From Malania oleifera (Eukaryota; Streptophyta; Magnoliopsida; Santalales; Ximeniaceae): DNA of 64,000 nucleotides. Shown here piece by piece: positions 10,970 through 23,386 of the stretch. The notes below the pieces were generated by a model. It did not search any database, had not been told where the DNA came from, and was given only the letters and a program-made list of their open reading frames with translations. Numbering within the stretch: position 1 is the stretch's first letter; each line of letters begins with the position of its first letter. The DNA is taken from positions 32,352,214-32,416,213 of the forward strand of contig NC_080417.1 of the NCBI RefSeq assembly GCF_029873635.1, read 5' to 3'. A program made the translations under genes and the position numbers.

Positions 10970-13900
10970 CCTTCACCTCTATCATCTTCAACTTTGTTAG
11001 CCTCTCTTGTTCCCACTAGTAGCTCTTCTTTAACCTCAATGCATATGACATATATATCTTCTTCAACTTCATCTTCTATTTTTGTTTCCAATTGTTCTTC
11101 TTCCTTGTCTTCTTCCACTTCTTGGATTATAGACACGGGTGCAACTAATCATATGGCTAGTAGTGTTCATCTCTTGACTTCCATTACTTCTTCTGTAAAA
11201 GCCTCTGTTAATTTGTCAAATGGAACTTCTATTTATGTGACTCACATTGGTACTATTTGTCTTTCATCTTCTTTAGTCTTACACGATGTTCTTTGCATTC
11301 CCTCTTTCAACTTCAATCTTATTTTTGCTAGTAAACTATCATCTTCACTAGCATGTTGTCGAATTTTTTCTTCATCCTTTTGTTTCATTCAGGACCTGCG
11401 GCTATGGAAGATGATTGGACTGGGCATACTATCTAATGGCCTATATCATCTGCTTCCTTTTTTGAATGATAGTTGTTCTTCTGCACATACTGTCAATACC
11501 ACTTCTTCTTCAAATAATGCACATCAGTCGTTTGATCTTTGGCATCAACGACTAGGCCATCTCTCTTATGAATAATTGTATTTGTTATGCGATTGTATTA
11601 CAATTCCTATTTCAAATAATCATACTTGCAACATTTGTCCACTTGCAAAACAACACAGACTTCCATTTCATCATAGTAAATCTGTATCCACTTTTATTTT
11701 TCAAATGATTTATGCGAACATTTAAGGTCCATTTGCAACTCCTTCATTACAAGGTTTCATTATTTTTTGTCCATTGTTGATGATTATTCCATATGCACGT
11801 GGATTTTTCTTATGAAATAGAAATCTGAGAGTCGTATGTTACTTCATTCATTTTTTGCTTTAGTTCACAATCAATTTCAATCCACTGTTAAGATAATTAG
11901 AACTGATAATGGTCCAGAATTTAATATGATTGATTTCTATCACTTAATGGCATTATCCATCAAAAATCATGTGTTAATACTCCTCAACAAAATTCTATTG
12001 TGGAACGAAAACACCAACATTTGCTTAATGTTGCAAGAGTAATTGGTTTTCAAGCTCATCTTCCATTAGTTTTCTAGTCTGATTGCATTTTAGCAGCTGC
12101 CTATATCATCAATCGTACGCCTACTCCTCTATTATCAAATAGAACTCCTTATGAACTTTTATTTGGTAAACCTCCTGTTTATTCTCACATAAGTGTCATT
12201 GGTGCACTCTATTTTACTTCTACTCTTCCTTTCAATCGTCACAAATTTGATGCTCGTTCTCGTCGTTGTATCTTTCTTGGCTATCCATTTGGCATCAAAG
12301 GTTACAAATTGTTTGATTTACAATCCCATCAAACATTTGTTTCTCGTGATGTTATTTTTCATGAAAATGAATTCCCTTTTGCTTCTTTACCTTCATATTT
12401 TCTTATGAAACCATCATTTTATGATATTGTTCTGCCTACTCCTCAAACAGATTGTTTTCCTAATATTCTTAATTTTTCATCAGACACTCCATCTTCATCA
12501 ACCAGTCTGCCCTTATCTCCACCTCTCTCATCTGATCTTCCTTCTCACTATAATTCTCTTCCTCCTCAATGTACAACATGCCTCAGACATCCACCTTCTT
12601 ATCTTCGTGATTATCATTGTTCTCTGGCCAGTAATTTTACCTCAGTCCCTTCTTCTCTTCACAACTCAGACCAGTCATCCTCAAGTAATCCGTATTCTTT
12701 ATCTTCTGTTTTATCATATTGTAATCTTTCTTCAACCTATCATTCTTTTGTATTGAATATCTCTGTTCATACTGAACCACAATATTATCATCAAGCTGTT
12801 AAATATGTTGAATGGCATGATGCCATGGCTAAGGAGATACGTGCACTAGAGGAAAACCAAAGTTGGTCACTTACTTCATCACCTCCTAATCACAAACTCA
12901 TTGGCTGTAAGTGGGTATATCGTATTAAGTACAATTCAAATGGTTCCATCGAACGATATAAGGCTTGATTGGTAGATAAAGGCTACACTCAACAAGAAGG
13001 CATTAATTATTTTGAAACTTTCTCTTCGATTGCTAAAATGGATCCTGTACGTTGTCTATTAGCTATTGCTGCAACTAAAAATTGGTTTGTTCATCAGCTT
13101 GATGTCAACAACGCCTTCTTACATGGTGATTTATCAGAGGAAGTATATATGAAACTTCCTCCAGGTTATGGAACAAAGGGGGCGACTAATTTGGTTTGTA
13201 GACTTCATAAGAGTTTTTATGGTTTGAAGCAGGCGTCAAGGCAATGGTTCTCTAAGCTTATTGCCACATTACTTACTTATGGATTTTATTAGTCCAAGTC
13301 TGATTCATGTCTTTTAATTCAGACTTTAGCTTCGGTTTTTACTGCCCTTCTAGTGTATGTCGATGATATTATAATTGCCAGCTCTAGTATTGATTCTATC
13401 ACTACCATCAAATAATTTCTTCACTCGGTTTTTCAGATCAAGGATCTTGGTTGCTTACGATATTTTTTGGGGCTTGAAGTAGCTCGATCTTCCAAGGGAT
13501 TTTTTCTTTGTCAACACAAGTACACATTGGATGTTCTGCAAGATACTAGTTTTCTTGGTTCTAAGCCTATATCTTTTCCCATAACTCAATATCTTAAGCT
13601 TTCTCGATTTGAGGGTGATTTGATTTCAGATCCTTTACAATATCGTCATCTTATTGGAAGATTGTTATATCTCACAATTACTAAACCAGACATTGCTTTC
13701 TCTGTACAAACTCTTGCTCAGTTCATGGATACCCCATGGTTACCTCATCTTCATGTCGCTCATCGTGTGCTTCGATATCTTAAATCTTCTCTTGGACAAG
13801 GTCTTTTCTTTCCTGCTCTTTCATCCCTCAAACTTACTGGTTTCACTTATTTAGACTGGGCTAGTTGTCTTGATTCTCGCCAATCAATTACTGATTTTTG

Positions 13901-14292
13901 TATCTTCCTTGGTCACTCACTCATTTCATGGCGATATAAGAAGCAAACTACTATCTCTCGGTCTTCTGCTGAAGCAGAATACCATGCTATGGCAGCTACT
14001 GCTTGTGAATTAACTTGGCTTGTCACCTTGCTCAATGATCTTAGTGTTTCGATATCTTTGCCTATTTCTTTGTTCTGTGATAATCAAGCTGCTATGCACA
14101 TCACCTCTAATCCTTTTTTTTCATGAACGAATGAAGCATATAGACATTGATTGTCACTTGGTTCGTGATAAAGTCCAAGCTGAATTTCTCCACCTTCTTC
14201 ATATTTCAACTCATCACTAGTAGGTAGATATTTTTACAAAGGCATTAGGATCTGATGTTTCTCATCATCTTTTGCGCAAGATGGGAATGTAG
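10970..14292 (+). pseudogene. pol of element C (PR-IN-RT-RH)
   Basis: Protease (WIIDTGATNHM, about 11125); gag-pre-integrase (LWHQRLGHLS, about 11535); a heavily damaged integrase core (11576-12060, with RTDNGPEF at about 11900); reverse transcriptase ([42 protein letters not shown] at about 13350); RNase H (SAEAEYHAMA; LFCDNQAAMHI), ending MGM-stop at 14292. Stops interrupt conserved motifs: YKA*LVDKGY (normally an Arg), GFY*SKSD, TIK*FL, and a frameshift at about 14118. Several fit C-to-T changes (CGA to TGA, CAA to TAA, CAG to TAG). Confidence 0.88.
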
Positions 14293-14326
14293 AATAGTCA
14301 TTCCCCATCTCCATCTCGAGGGGGCA

Positions 14327-14737
14327 TATTAACATTTTAACATATGTTGTATATGCTACTATATACACAGCAGCAACAACATTTTTTCCATCAGGCTGCA
14401 ATACACAGTCGCAGCTCCCCAGCTCTCCATTGAATGCTGCAACAACAGATCATATCCTGCAGCAATTCTTCATCAAGCTAGAATACACAGCAGCAACTCT
14501 CCAGCTCTCCATCAGATGCTGCAACAGCAGATCATCTTCTCACAAGCAGTAGCATTAGTTAGTTAAATTAACTATAACAGAGTTAGCAATAGCAGTTATT
14601 GTTTAGTTTAAGTTATGTTATTGAGTTGGTATTTTTATTCTCTGATTGTTAGTTCAGTGGCTGAATTATTGTATATATACCATTTTAAATCACTCTTCAA
14701 GTATGAATACAATTGAAGTTCTTTCAGAATTTTAATA
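14327..14737 (+). repeat. 3' LTR of element C, with a duplicated block
   Basis: 411 bp, preceded by a polypurine tract (ctcgagggggc, 14315-14325). It is 77 bp longer than the 5' LTR because the segment with cagctctccatcagatgctg is present twice (about 14400-14460 and 14480-14540). Confidence 0.85.
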
Positions 14738-16199
14738 ACCTACATAATTAATAGGATCTTCTTAGATGACTCTGATCACAATTTCTTATGCTAACAGCAT
14801 AGCATGCAATGCTTTTTTTATTACCTGAATAACCCCAACTCCTAATGCTGCAACGAAATCCCTGTTCAAATTTGATTAAATAATGAAACATCAAAGAGGA
14901 AATAGAAGCTACTTCCCATTCTCGCAATCATTCTAATATAATTAAGTAAAATAAAAATCAATATTTTTAAATAAAATAAAAATTCAAAAACTTAATTGAC
15001 TTGAAAAAGAATATGTGTCCACTGCTAGTGAATGTCTAATTATCACAAAAGTCTAAGCCACAATCATAGGTTATGGCAACATAAATTTTCTTCTGCTAAA
15101 TAATGGGGTAAATTTCAGTATGCACTTAACAGGACCATAACAGGGTAAATTTCAGGATGTAATTAACAGGTAAGTTCCAATTTTAGGTCTTCCTTTTTTC
15201 CTTTTTTTCTTTTTTAATAGAACAATTTTAGGTCATTTTGAAATGCCCACAACTACAAGACTGGAATATGTACGAAATTTTCATTAACTTTTACTGAAAT
15301 AAGGATCCGTGCCTCTTCTACCTTGTAGGAGAAGCTCAAAAATATGTGATGATACATATCTTGTGCAACTGTCATTATTATACCATAATCAACATTCACA
15401 GAAGCATTTTTTAACCATTCATGCATCATCATAAGCAGGTCCATCACCACCACCTAAAATTTAGAAGGGAATTATAGGGAGACAGTTCAAAAGCAAATAG
15501 ATGGTCATCTAACCAGCACTCTCAAATATTTCAGTGGCATAGAATGAAACACCATTGATTCCACTGAGTTGCTGAACTGCGAGTAACCCAATGCCTACCT
15601 GCGGCATGAATTGTACCATCAAAATTATTTTTATTTTTTTTAAATTATGAGCTTTATCCACTTTCAAGGATATAGGGAAAGCAACATTACAACAAACCAG
15701 TATCTACCATCAAAGGAAACCAGTATCTTTTTCTCTTGAGGTCAGCAAACCGGATTGTAGATCTTTGGCTTGTTGATGCCACAGTTCTCTGCAAGAAAGT
15801 ACAATGAACAAAAATGGTAACTTCGAGGTTAAATCGTTAAAATGACACGTGTGGAACAAATCCTCTGTAACAATCTTATATGGGATGCACAAGCATGACA
15901 ATATATTTGGATGGATAATGTTAAGGCTGGATGATAAGAAACAAATAAATTTTAAGAAAACCCACAGATAAACCTGCTGCAATTTTGATACCTTAATCTC
16001 ATTCACTTCAATGGAAATATCTGTATCAAATCCTCTTAGAACTTGCAAGGAGGCTTCAAATTCTTCCATCATCCCCATTTTGGCCTGCAAATAAGAGAAG
16101 ATGAAAGTAACTATGTCTGCATCACCAACAGCATATGTAATCACTAAATATAGCGTTCATAACTCTTACCAGCCACCGAGGGGATTCTGGTATGAAAAA

Positions 16200-16366
16200 T
16201 AAACTAAACAATTTAATCATCCGATTGGAGCCCCTTTGGTTTCGCATTTGCTTTATATGGATGATATTCTTATTTTTTTCAAATGGTGGCAAAATATCTA
16301 TTAGAAATTTGGTTTACACTCTGGAGATATATGAGAAATGGTCGGGTAAAAAAATCAGCAAGACAA
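16200..16366 (+). pseudogene. LINE reverse transcriptase scrap
   Basis: One frame reads PLVSHLLYMDDILIFF, the catalytic [YF]xDD box of plant non-LTR reverse transcriptases. After a frameshift another frame reads LEIYEKWSGKKISK, which follows that box in LINE ORF2. It is cut on the left by the sugar transporter exon and on the right by the LTR of B2, which appears to be inserted in it. Confidence 0.75.
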
Positions 16367-16714
16367 TGATGGGTGGAGGAGATTCACTCAATCACTGGTT
16401 GTGATTGAAACTCAGTGAGGATTGCACACAAATACGAAATAATTAATTTCAATCTGAAAAAGAAACAAACAGAAACGAATTTAAGATACACAAACTCTCT
16501 TCTTCTCACTGGTTATTCACCCTCACTACACCACACTTCATTACACATGCACACACACATCTATTTATAGCAGAACAAGTGAAGATTAAAATCTTCAATT
16601 GTGGGCTGGTTGGTGAAGTTGGTGGCCGCCGATCTCCAATGTCAATAGAAGCGTCTGGTTGGTGCGGCAACCGTCATCAAATTTTGTTGCCACCGTCAAG
16701 TTTACTCTTCAACA
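16367..16714 (-). repeat. 3' LTR of B2
   Basis: 348 bp; in element sense it starts TGTTGAAGAGTAAAC and ends CCACCCATCA. It aligns along its length with the B1 LTR (7678-8015) in inverted orientation. Confidence 0.8.
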
Positions 16715-17238
16715 TTCCCCATTAAACTTGACTCTCCTAACTTTGTCATTCTGAGTATTGTCTTCAGTCTTGCAAAAATATCATACTTGAGTGGCTTCGT
16801 GAAAATGTCAGCAATCTGATCATACGTTCTGCAAGATATCAACTCCACTTCTTTCTTCTTGACATGCTCCCTGATAAATGATACCGAGTATCAATATGCT
16901 TGCTTCTTTCATGGAATACTGGATTCTTCGCAAGCGCAATCGCTGATCGATTTGTCGATGTAGACTTCTGTGGGGTCATCTGGGAGATATCTCAGATACT
17001 TCAGTACATTCCTAATCCATATACCATGACGAACAGCTGAACTGGCAACAACATACTCAGTTTCACATGATGACAGCATTACGATGGGTTGCTTCTTCGA
17101 TGACCATGTAAACACTTTATCTCTTATGAAAAAAGAGAATCCCATTGTGTTTTTTCTTTCATCAAGATCTCTTCCCCAATTGCTATCTGAATAGACAGTA
17201 AGTTTGCAATCACCTCTTGATGAATAAAACATACCGTC
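16715..17238 (-). pseudogene. B2 RNase H fragment
   Basis: Minus frame MFYSSRGDCKLTVYSDSNWG, then VFTWSSKKQPIVMLSSCETE and YLPDDPTEVYID: the Copia RNase H domain, with frameshifts after about 16909. Upstream it reaches solo LTR D at 17238. Removing D and one copy of the 5-bp duplication joins ITDG to MFYSS in frame, which shows D was inserted into it. Confidence 0.85.
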
Positions 17239-19298
17239 TGTTGACTTGATTGGTCAAACCCAATTTTGATCATAACAAATATTCTTTGTACTAATGGTTG
17301 TACTAAAGCTTGCATGTAGGTTTACTGTGCACGTGTATTCGGACTGAAAGACATACCTTGATGGTGTGCGGTCGCCAAGGAATAAAGCTTTCTGTGTTAT
17401 ATTTGTATTTATCTTTCATTTTCTTCATTATGGGATGCAATATTATTATGGAATGTACACTCCTATAGTCTGTAATATTTTGCATCATGCATGATAGGTA
17501 GGTATGCTCAAATCGACCCTAGTTGGACTTCAATCGATTGATGCCAGATTTTTTTGGTGTCCTAAAGGAGACCTAAACTAACCTTAGGACTCCCTATAAT
17601 TTATAAAAATATGCCCTATCTTTTTAAATATATATGCTCACATGAATAGGGTTTATGTATAAGGGACTTGAATCAAAATGTATAAAAAATACAACTTGAA
17701 AGCACTATATCCTTCGCTCGACCAAACCAGCAAGGGTCAACAGTTTGACCGTGGCTCGGTCAACCGAGCAAGACCAGTTCCAAATTGCTAGTCGACCGAA
17801 CTCCCTAGGGTCAACACTTTGACCTTTCGGTCAACCAACTAGGAAATTACTTCAACGTCCTGATCAACCGAAGGTCCTCGGGAGATGCCACAACTGCCTG
17901 GTCTACCAAACTTTTCAGTTCAAAATCACCTGGTCGACCGAACCGCGTGGAAATGGAAAAATCGCCTTGGAACCCTTAGTTTGGTCGACCAAACTTTCAG
18001 TTCAAATTTCTCCTGGTCGACCAATCTTGGTCACTTGGTCAACCGAACCTCAAGTCCAGTCAATCGGTGCTCTCGAGTTGGAAAAACTTTTTACCACAGT
18101 TAAACTTTTTAAATAGGGTTAATTGTGCTAAAATGTTCTAAAATAATTCTAATAATACCCTTGGTGTCCCCAACGGTCATCATTTTGCTTATGCCTATAT
18201 ATGTCTCTTCATTTGCAAAATTAAGGCAATATTAGCAAGATCATTAAGGCCAAACTTCTCTCAAATTCAAAAATCATTTTATAGCCTATACTACTCCCAT
18301 ACACTTCAAACTTCATTTTCCTTGATCATTCAAGTGTTGTGAGTATATTTAGTGTAGTTATGCATCATTCTAACTTGCTCATACTCTCATTAGATTATAT
18401 TGATTGTTTGATTTTATTGAGAGTAGAAGCATCAAGTTCTTCCACTGATTTAACTCGATAAATCTTGTGTGGGAAGACTTGGAAGGTTGTGGTTCTTGCA
18501 TTGTTATTGCAAGACACCTAAGCCTATATTTTTGTGTGCAAAATAATTTTCAAAACTTGTATTCAAATACTCCTTGTGCTTAGTACATTAAGAATATCTT
18601 GTTGAGTTTGTTTGAATCAACTAGCTAGCATATTTGAAACATTGATCTGATTTTGTAATTTTCACGTACTGTTTTTCAAATCTTGCTTTGATATACACTC
18701 TAGATCTGGACTGATAATCTATACTTATTTGAGTGTTTAGCACACATTAGAGCACTGAACATATTTACATATCATTCGTGCTTGTAATATTGCTTGAGTT
18801 ATACTGGTGTACATATCTTCTAGTGAATAAGCGTATTTTCGTGTACAAAAAAATTTCATATCATTTGTTGTATTCCAAGCGCGGGCTTGAAGAAGGAGAC
18901 TAGCCCTGTTAAATAGTCCCAAACTAGCTTAGATTCGGTTAGGAAAGCTAGGTACGCAATCCTGGTAAGGCATGTTGGTTGAGGTCAGCTCCTTGAATTG
19001 ACTTGGAAGTAATCGATGCCGCTCCACCCGTTAAGTGAGCAGTAGTGGAATCCTTGTGCTGGTGTAGCCAAGGCGGGGACGTAGGTAATTTGGTCAAACT
19101 TCGATAACATATTGTGTGTATTGTTCACTTTTCCGCACTTTACTTTTATTACAAGTGTATGTTTATTTGTTAATTGCATAGACTGACCCTAGGTTGTGTA
19201 ATACTGCTATTAAACCGATTGACCTAGGCGATAATTTTTAAATTCCTAATTCACCCCTCCCCCCCCCCCCCCCTCTTGGGGTTGCACCAAAGCTAACA
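17239..19298 (+). repeat. Solo LTR D
   Basis: 2060 bp, from TGTTGACTTG to ...aaagctaaca. Flanks CCGTC (17234-17238) and CCATC (19299-19303) are a near-perfect target duplication. The host frame in B2 resumes across it. It has an array of GGTCGACC dyads (17714-18075), a TATA-like ctatatatg (18195-18203) and a 15-base C run (19259-19273). No interior or second LTR is present. Related in ends, length and array to solo LTR I (49179-51249). Confidence 0.85.
17714..18075 (+). repeat. GGTCGACC dyad array in LTR D
   Basis: About a dozen degenerate units (ctggtcgaccgaac, tggtcgaccaaac, ggtcaaccgaac) at irregular 20-45 bp spacing, ending about 120 bp upstream of the TATA-like box. Variants differ mostly by C/T or G/A. 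Confidence 0.75.
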
Positions 19299-19400
19299 CC
19301 ATCAGTGATGATACCGTTGATATAGCGAAGTGTGGACACCATAATTTTAACCAGGCCACCGCAATGAAGCTCGGTAAAATAAGATAAACTTTGAGATCCA

Positions 19401-19959
19401 AATGCCTTTGAGTTCTAAAATTAAGACCTTGTGTACCCAAGATTCCCAAAAATTAAGTCCTTTTAACTAATCGAGTTTTTTAGATTTTTTTTTCAAAAAG
19501 AAATAAAGTCTCTCAAAATCATGTTAAGACTTCTTGATCCCTGTTTATAATCCTAACATGGAACCCTTGGGTTGCAAATTGATCCCCTTCAGTGGCCCTT
19601 TTAGTTGATACCTCCATAATAATCTTGTTTAGTTCAGGATTAAAGTCTTGAAATCAAGGTTGAAGTCCATGATTCCAATCTTGTAAATAATTTCTTTGAA
19701 TTTAAATTTTTGGTTTTCCCAAGAACCCAACCCTTCTATGTCAATTAGATTGAAAATTGAGTATTCTAGTTTAAGGTTGGATTTGTGGTGAGTGTTTCAA
19801 GATTTCTTCAAATCTTCTAATTGATTTCACAAAAAGTTAAGTTCTGGAAAATTGGGCTTTTCAATTCTTAAATTTGATTCTAGGGATTTGTTAGTTGAAA
19901 TCATTCAAAAAGAATCTTTGGTGTTAAATCGGATCTTAATTTTAAAACCGGTTTTGTTT
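19401..19959. other. Unassigned spacer
   Basis: AT-rich; no coding, RNA or repeat identity seen. The 5' half of B2 would be expected near here and is absent or unrecognisable. Confidence 0.4.
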
Positions 19960-20954
19960 GCATATTAAAGTCATATCCTATTAAACCGGCTTGTTTGGTC
20001 AAAATGGGTGAACTTTAGAGTCACAATTAAAAATGCATGCATCATTGTTCAAGAAAATGTCACGCATGTACATGTGAGTGTTTAGACTTATTGAAAATAA
20101 AAAATAAGGTCACAAAGGGAAATACGAAAAAAAAAGTTACAACACAAAATACAGGGAAAATTTTAAAGGGGAATGTTACAAACAATAGTTGCAGGAAAGG
20201 GGAATCGGGGGTACATCTCAGCAAGCAAAGGAAATCCAAAAATTACAAAAAGGAAAATACAGGAAATAAATCAAAAGCCCTCTATCCCTGAGAGGCCACC
20301 TGGCCAAGATTCCAAGCCCTCCAATCCCTTGCTCCCTAGATCACTTGCGCACAAAAGGAAATTGCACATCGATTAGCAAATGAAATTCAAAAAATAAAAT
20401 AAAAATACAGTTAACAGAAAATCACATGTGCAAAAGAATATAAATATTCCCTGCTAGGTTGGTGGGAGGGGAATTCTGTTAGAGCTTTTGGCGCCAAATC
20501 ACCCCAAAGCCTCCCTATAAATAGGGATCCCGAGCACTTTAGCAAGACACCCCAAGGAAGAAGCAGAGAAACCCTGCAAAAATTAAGGGAAGAGAAAGCA
20601 ATTGAGAGGAGTGAAGAAACTCTGTAGAGAATTGCAGGATTTAGAGAGAGACAGAGTGAAGCTCTGCTAAATTGTAGAGCTAAGTAGAGGAGTAGGGTTC
20701 GTCTGTTTACTTAGTACAGAACCCAGAGCACAGAGGTTTCAGTAGTTCTGAACCACACCAAGCCACAGAATCTCAACCGGGCAAGCACAGACACACACAG
20801 GGACTGGAGAAGAAGACTGAAGGAGAATAGGAGAAAGGTAAAAATTTGAAACCATCAATTCATGCAAGCATTTATGTAGAGACTCGAAGAATTTTATCAA
20901 ATTAAGTATTAAAGAGACGAGAGAAAGTAAGTTTTCTAAAAGGTGTTCGGCAGG
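19960..20954 (+). repeat. Putative LTR remnant H with TATA box
   Basis: A promoter-like layout: ggcgccaaatc, then a good TATA box (ccctataaatagg, about 20513-20525), then a purine-rich leader (gaagaagcagagaaaccctg and following) typical of plant gypsy LTR R-U5. No matching partner LTR lies in the window, so the borders are approximate. The right edge at about 20954 is where the dyad array of element G starts. Confidence 0.4.
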
Positions 20955-21211
20955 CCTAATCAACGAGGCCAGTACGTTCATTGACAAGGAGCCTTCTAGG
21001 GCACGTCAAAGGGGACACGTGTCTTATCGATGAGGAATTATCGAGAGAGGTGTTTCCAAGCCTAAAATTTGTCGACGAGGAGTAAGTGCTTATTGATGAA
21101 TCTCCTTCTTGCACTCGTCGACGAGATGGCGTGGCTCATCAAAGAGTCTAAATTTTATAAATATGATGAACCCAGATTTGTGGTGAGAAAGTTTTGCATG
21201 TGGAGTTTCTT

Positions 21212-23386
21212 TGTAATGACCTCAAAATTCTTATCATTTTTCATCATTTTTTTTTTTATATCTATATACAATAAACATTCCTATGCAGCAGAAACACAAA
21301 TCATAAATCCATTTATACATAGACTGTACAATACCAGATTCTAGAATATACAAACCATACAAAAATGCCACTCCAGTATCATCTATCCCAAAAACATACA
21401 CAACTCTACCAAAAATCCACCCTACAATCAGGGTGATCTGAGCTACACTCTATTCGCGAGTCTGGTCTGCTCGCCTCACTGGCTCACCTGAAAAATGTTA
21501 GAGTAATGGGGTGAGTAGATGCTCAGTAAGTGGAAATATGCTATCACTAGTGTGTGACAACTAAGTTAAGTATGCTTTTAAAATAATAACTGATGTGTAA
21601 TGCAATAACAATTTGTAAATCATATCTTTCAAACATATCTTTCCTTCTCAATTTAAAGTACACTGTATCATCTGTATTTTTCTACTTTTCATACTAATAA
21701 TATATCATACTATACTCATCATATACTATAAAACTGTAAATATATATAACTGTGCTTTTATCCCTGGGACTCTGTACGTCATGATTTGACCCCTCATGAC
21801 AGGGTTGTGCGGCCCGTAGGCGGGACTCTATCTGGTCGGCCCTCCAGATAAGTCATCATACTCTACACTACCTTAGCCCGGCCAAACTGCATCCTCTCCT
21901 AAGCTCAAGACTAGCTACTACCTCGTCAAACCGGCCCCCTCAACCCAGTGTACTGGGGAGCTGCATACTCTCCGAGCACGGCTGATGGTACCCACATACT
22001 ATCTGAGATATGTGGTTGCACTTTATCTGTATCTAACAACGGTACCGTGCTCTGCAAACTGTATCTGTCTGTGTACCTTTCCTCAGGGATCTGTTACTAT
22101 ATACATATATGCATATATACTCTTTTACTATTTTCATCATGTTTCCAAAATTACCGTAACGTTGTCTTTATGTACTATATATATATATACTGTAAAATTG
22201 TATACTGCATCTGTAGCATCTTGATGCTACCTCTGTATTTCTGTCTGTATATTACAGTAATAGGAAACATGGCATAACAAATTCTGTATAAAGTTGTGGT
22301 ATAAATACTGATCTGAATAATACTGTATACATGTATCTGTGTATATGTATATATATATATATCTGTTTCCAGAACTATTCATATAAAAACTGTATATGCA
22401 TGTACATTTCTCTGCGAATATAAATCTATCTCTATATAATCTCATATGCTGGAAAACCATATCAAATGTATATATTATCTATATCTTTGTAATTAGTATA
22501 GTATGATGTTTCATAATAACTGTATAAATTCATTCTTCACATGAAAGTCTACTTAGGCCACACAAACATTTATGCTCATTTTCTATCAAAACTGTATAAT
22601 AGACTGACATAAAAATATGCTTATAAAATCTTTATTAACTTTATTAAAACTCCTAGCATAGCATATTTCCCTTACCTCAACTTTGAAAAGCCCCTATAAA
22701 AATCTGGCTCTATACCCGCAGGATTCCTAGATCAACCTCCTAAAAACACAATATCCCAGAACAAAATATTATTTTTATTATGCCCACGTCATTTCTTATA
22801 ACTACCATAAAGCCAAAAACTCAATAAAAGACCTTACCCAGAATTTGGGATGAATTCCAACTTTGTTTTCTCGACGATCCGCTCCAGCAAACTTGTAGAG
22901 AATTCCACCAGGAGCGTCGTGGTAGCCTCAGATTGTCGATCCGGTGACTGGTGGGGCCGAAAACGAAGAGAGAAGGGAGAGAAAGTCGTAGGGAGAGAGA
23001 GGAGAGAGAGAGAGACTTCTTAAAATGAATTTATTCCCAGATTCGCGTGTATATAAACAGAGGATTTCGTCGACGAGACCTTGTATTCGTCGACGAATCC
23101 TTCACAAATTTCGTCGACGAGACCCTATATTCGTTGACGAAATTCAGGCTACCTCAGAACCCTCTCGGTATTTTCTCGTTGACGAAGCCCTGTGTTCGTC
23201 GACGAAATTCTAAAGATCTTCGTTGACGAGATCCTGTGTTCGCTGACGAAGCTTGGCAATTTTTCTGAAATTATATTATCTCCAAAATGCAATGTCGTCG
23301 ACGAAGTTTGCAGCCTCGTACTGTTTCTATATCTATATTTCTCTCTCTTTAATATTTGAATATCAATATTTTTCTGGGTCGTTACA
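21212..23386 (-). repeat. Solo gypsy LTR nested in the LTR of G
   Basis: 2175 bp; in minus sense it starts TGTAACGACCCAG and ends GAGGTCATTACA, so the ends form a longer inverted repeat (TGTAAyGACC) than the usual TG/CA. Flanks TTCTT (21207-21211) and TTCTC (23387-23391) are a near-perfect 5-bp duplication. Orientation is set by the TATA box (tttatatac on minus, about 23047-23055), with the TTCGTCGACGAA array (23062-23305) upstream and a CT-rich leader downstream. Confidence 0.82.
23062..23305 (-). repeat. TTCGTCGACGAA array in the solo LTR
   Basis: Ten or more copies of (a/t)tcgtcgacga(a/g) and one- or two-base variants (ttcgttgacga, ttcgctgacga), roughly every 20 bp, just upstream of the TATA box in LTR sense. 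Confidence 0.8.

Larger units (their letters stand above)
9583..14737 (+). mobile_element. Element C: complete but decayed Copia retrotransposon
   Basis: LTRs 9583-9916 and 14327-14737 enclose primer site, gag, protease, integrase, reverse transcriptase, RNase H and polypurine tract in Copia order. The ends are tattaa...ttaata rather than TG...CA. I could not find a clear target-site duplication (gaagcc on the left, acctac on the right). At least five in-frame stops or frameshifts inactivate it. It lies in an intron of the sugar transporter pseudogene, opposite to that gene's strand. Confidence 0.88.
9253..16199 (-). pseudogene. ERD6-like sugar transporter pseudogene
   Basis: Exons on the minus strand, in order: 16170 to about 16199 (PESPRWL, truncated upstream), 15992-16084 ([16 protein letters not shown]), 15708-15788 ([14 protein letters not shown]), 15514-15598 ([17 protein letters not shown]), 14825-14861 (VAALGVGVIQ), about 9424-9545 (LSLLLVAIAFYLE, damaged) and 9253-9318 (SEDSHLYKVLGILSLVG). 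Most have good AG/GT borders, and the motifs match plant ERD6-like (SFP) vacuolar monosaccharide transporters of the major facilitator superfamily. Breaks: about 10 nt missing in the 14825 exon, which shifts the frame; a one-base deletion in the 9424 exon, whose start is hard to read; loss of all exons before PESPRWL at a LINE junction; and loss of the C-terminal exons. Copia element C sits in the intron between the 14825 and 9424 exons. Confidence 0.88.
16367..19400 (-). mobile_element. Copia element B2, 3' part, split by solo LTR D
   Basis: Minus-strand relative of B1: 3' LTR 16367-16714, RNase H 16715-17238, then, after solo LTR D, the continuation at 19299 to about 19400 (LRYINGIITDG). 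The 5' part is missing. B1 and B2 point toward each other with about 8.35 kb between their LTR ends. Confidence 0.82.

Noticed and set aside
12193..12756. Leu-rich overlapping ORFs in element C
   Set aside because: They overlap the integrase-RT linker in a shifted frame; the other frame carries the Copia motifs.
17714..18075. CRISPR-like spaced repeats (GGTCGACC, TTCGTCGACGAA, CTGTC arrays)
   Set aside because: Spacing is irregular, units are degenerate, there are no cas genes and the genome is a plant. They lie inside LTRs upstream of TATA boxes.
21948..22460. Tyr/Ile-rich ORFs on both strands
   Set aside because: They come from (TA)n and tctgta-rich sequence inside the solo LTR 21212-23386 and have no protein motif.
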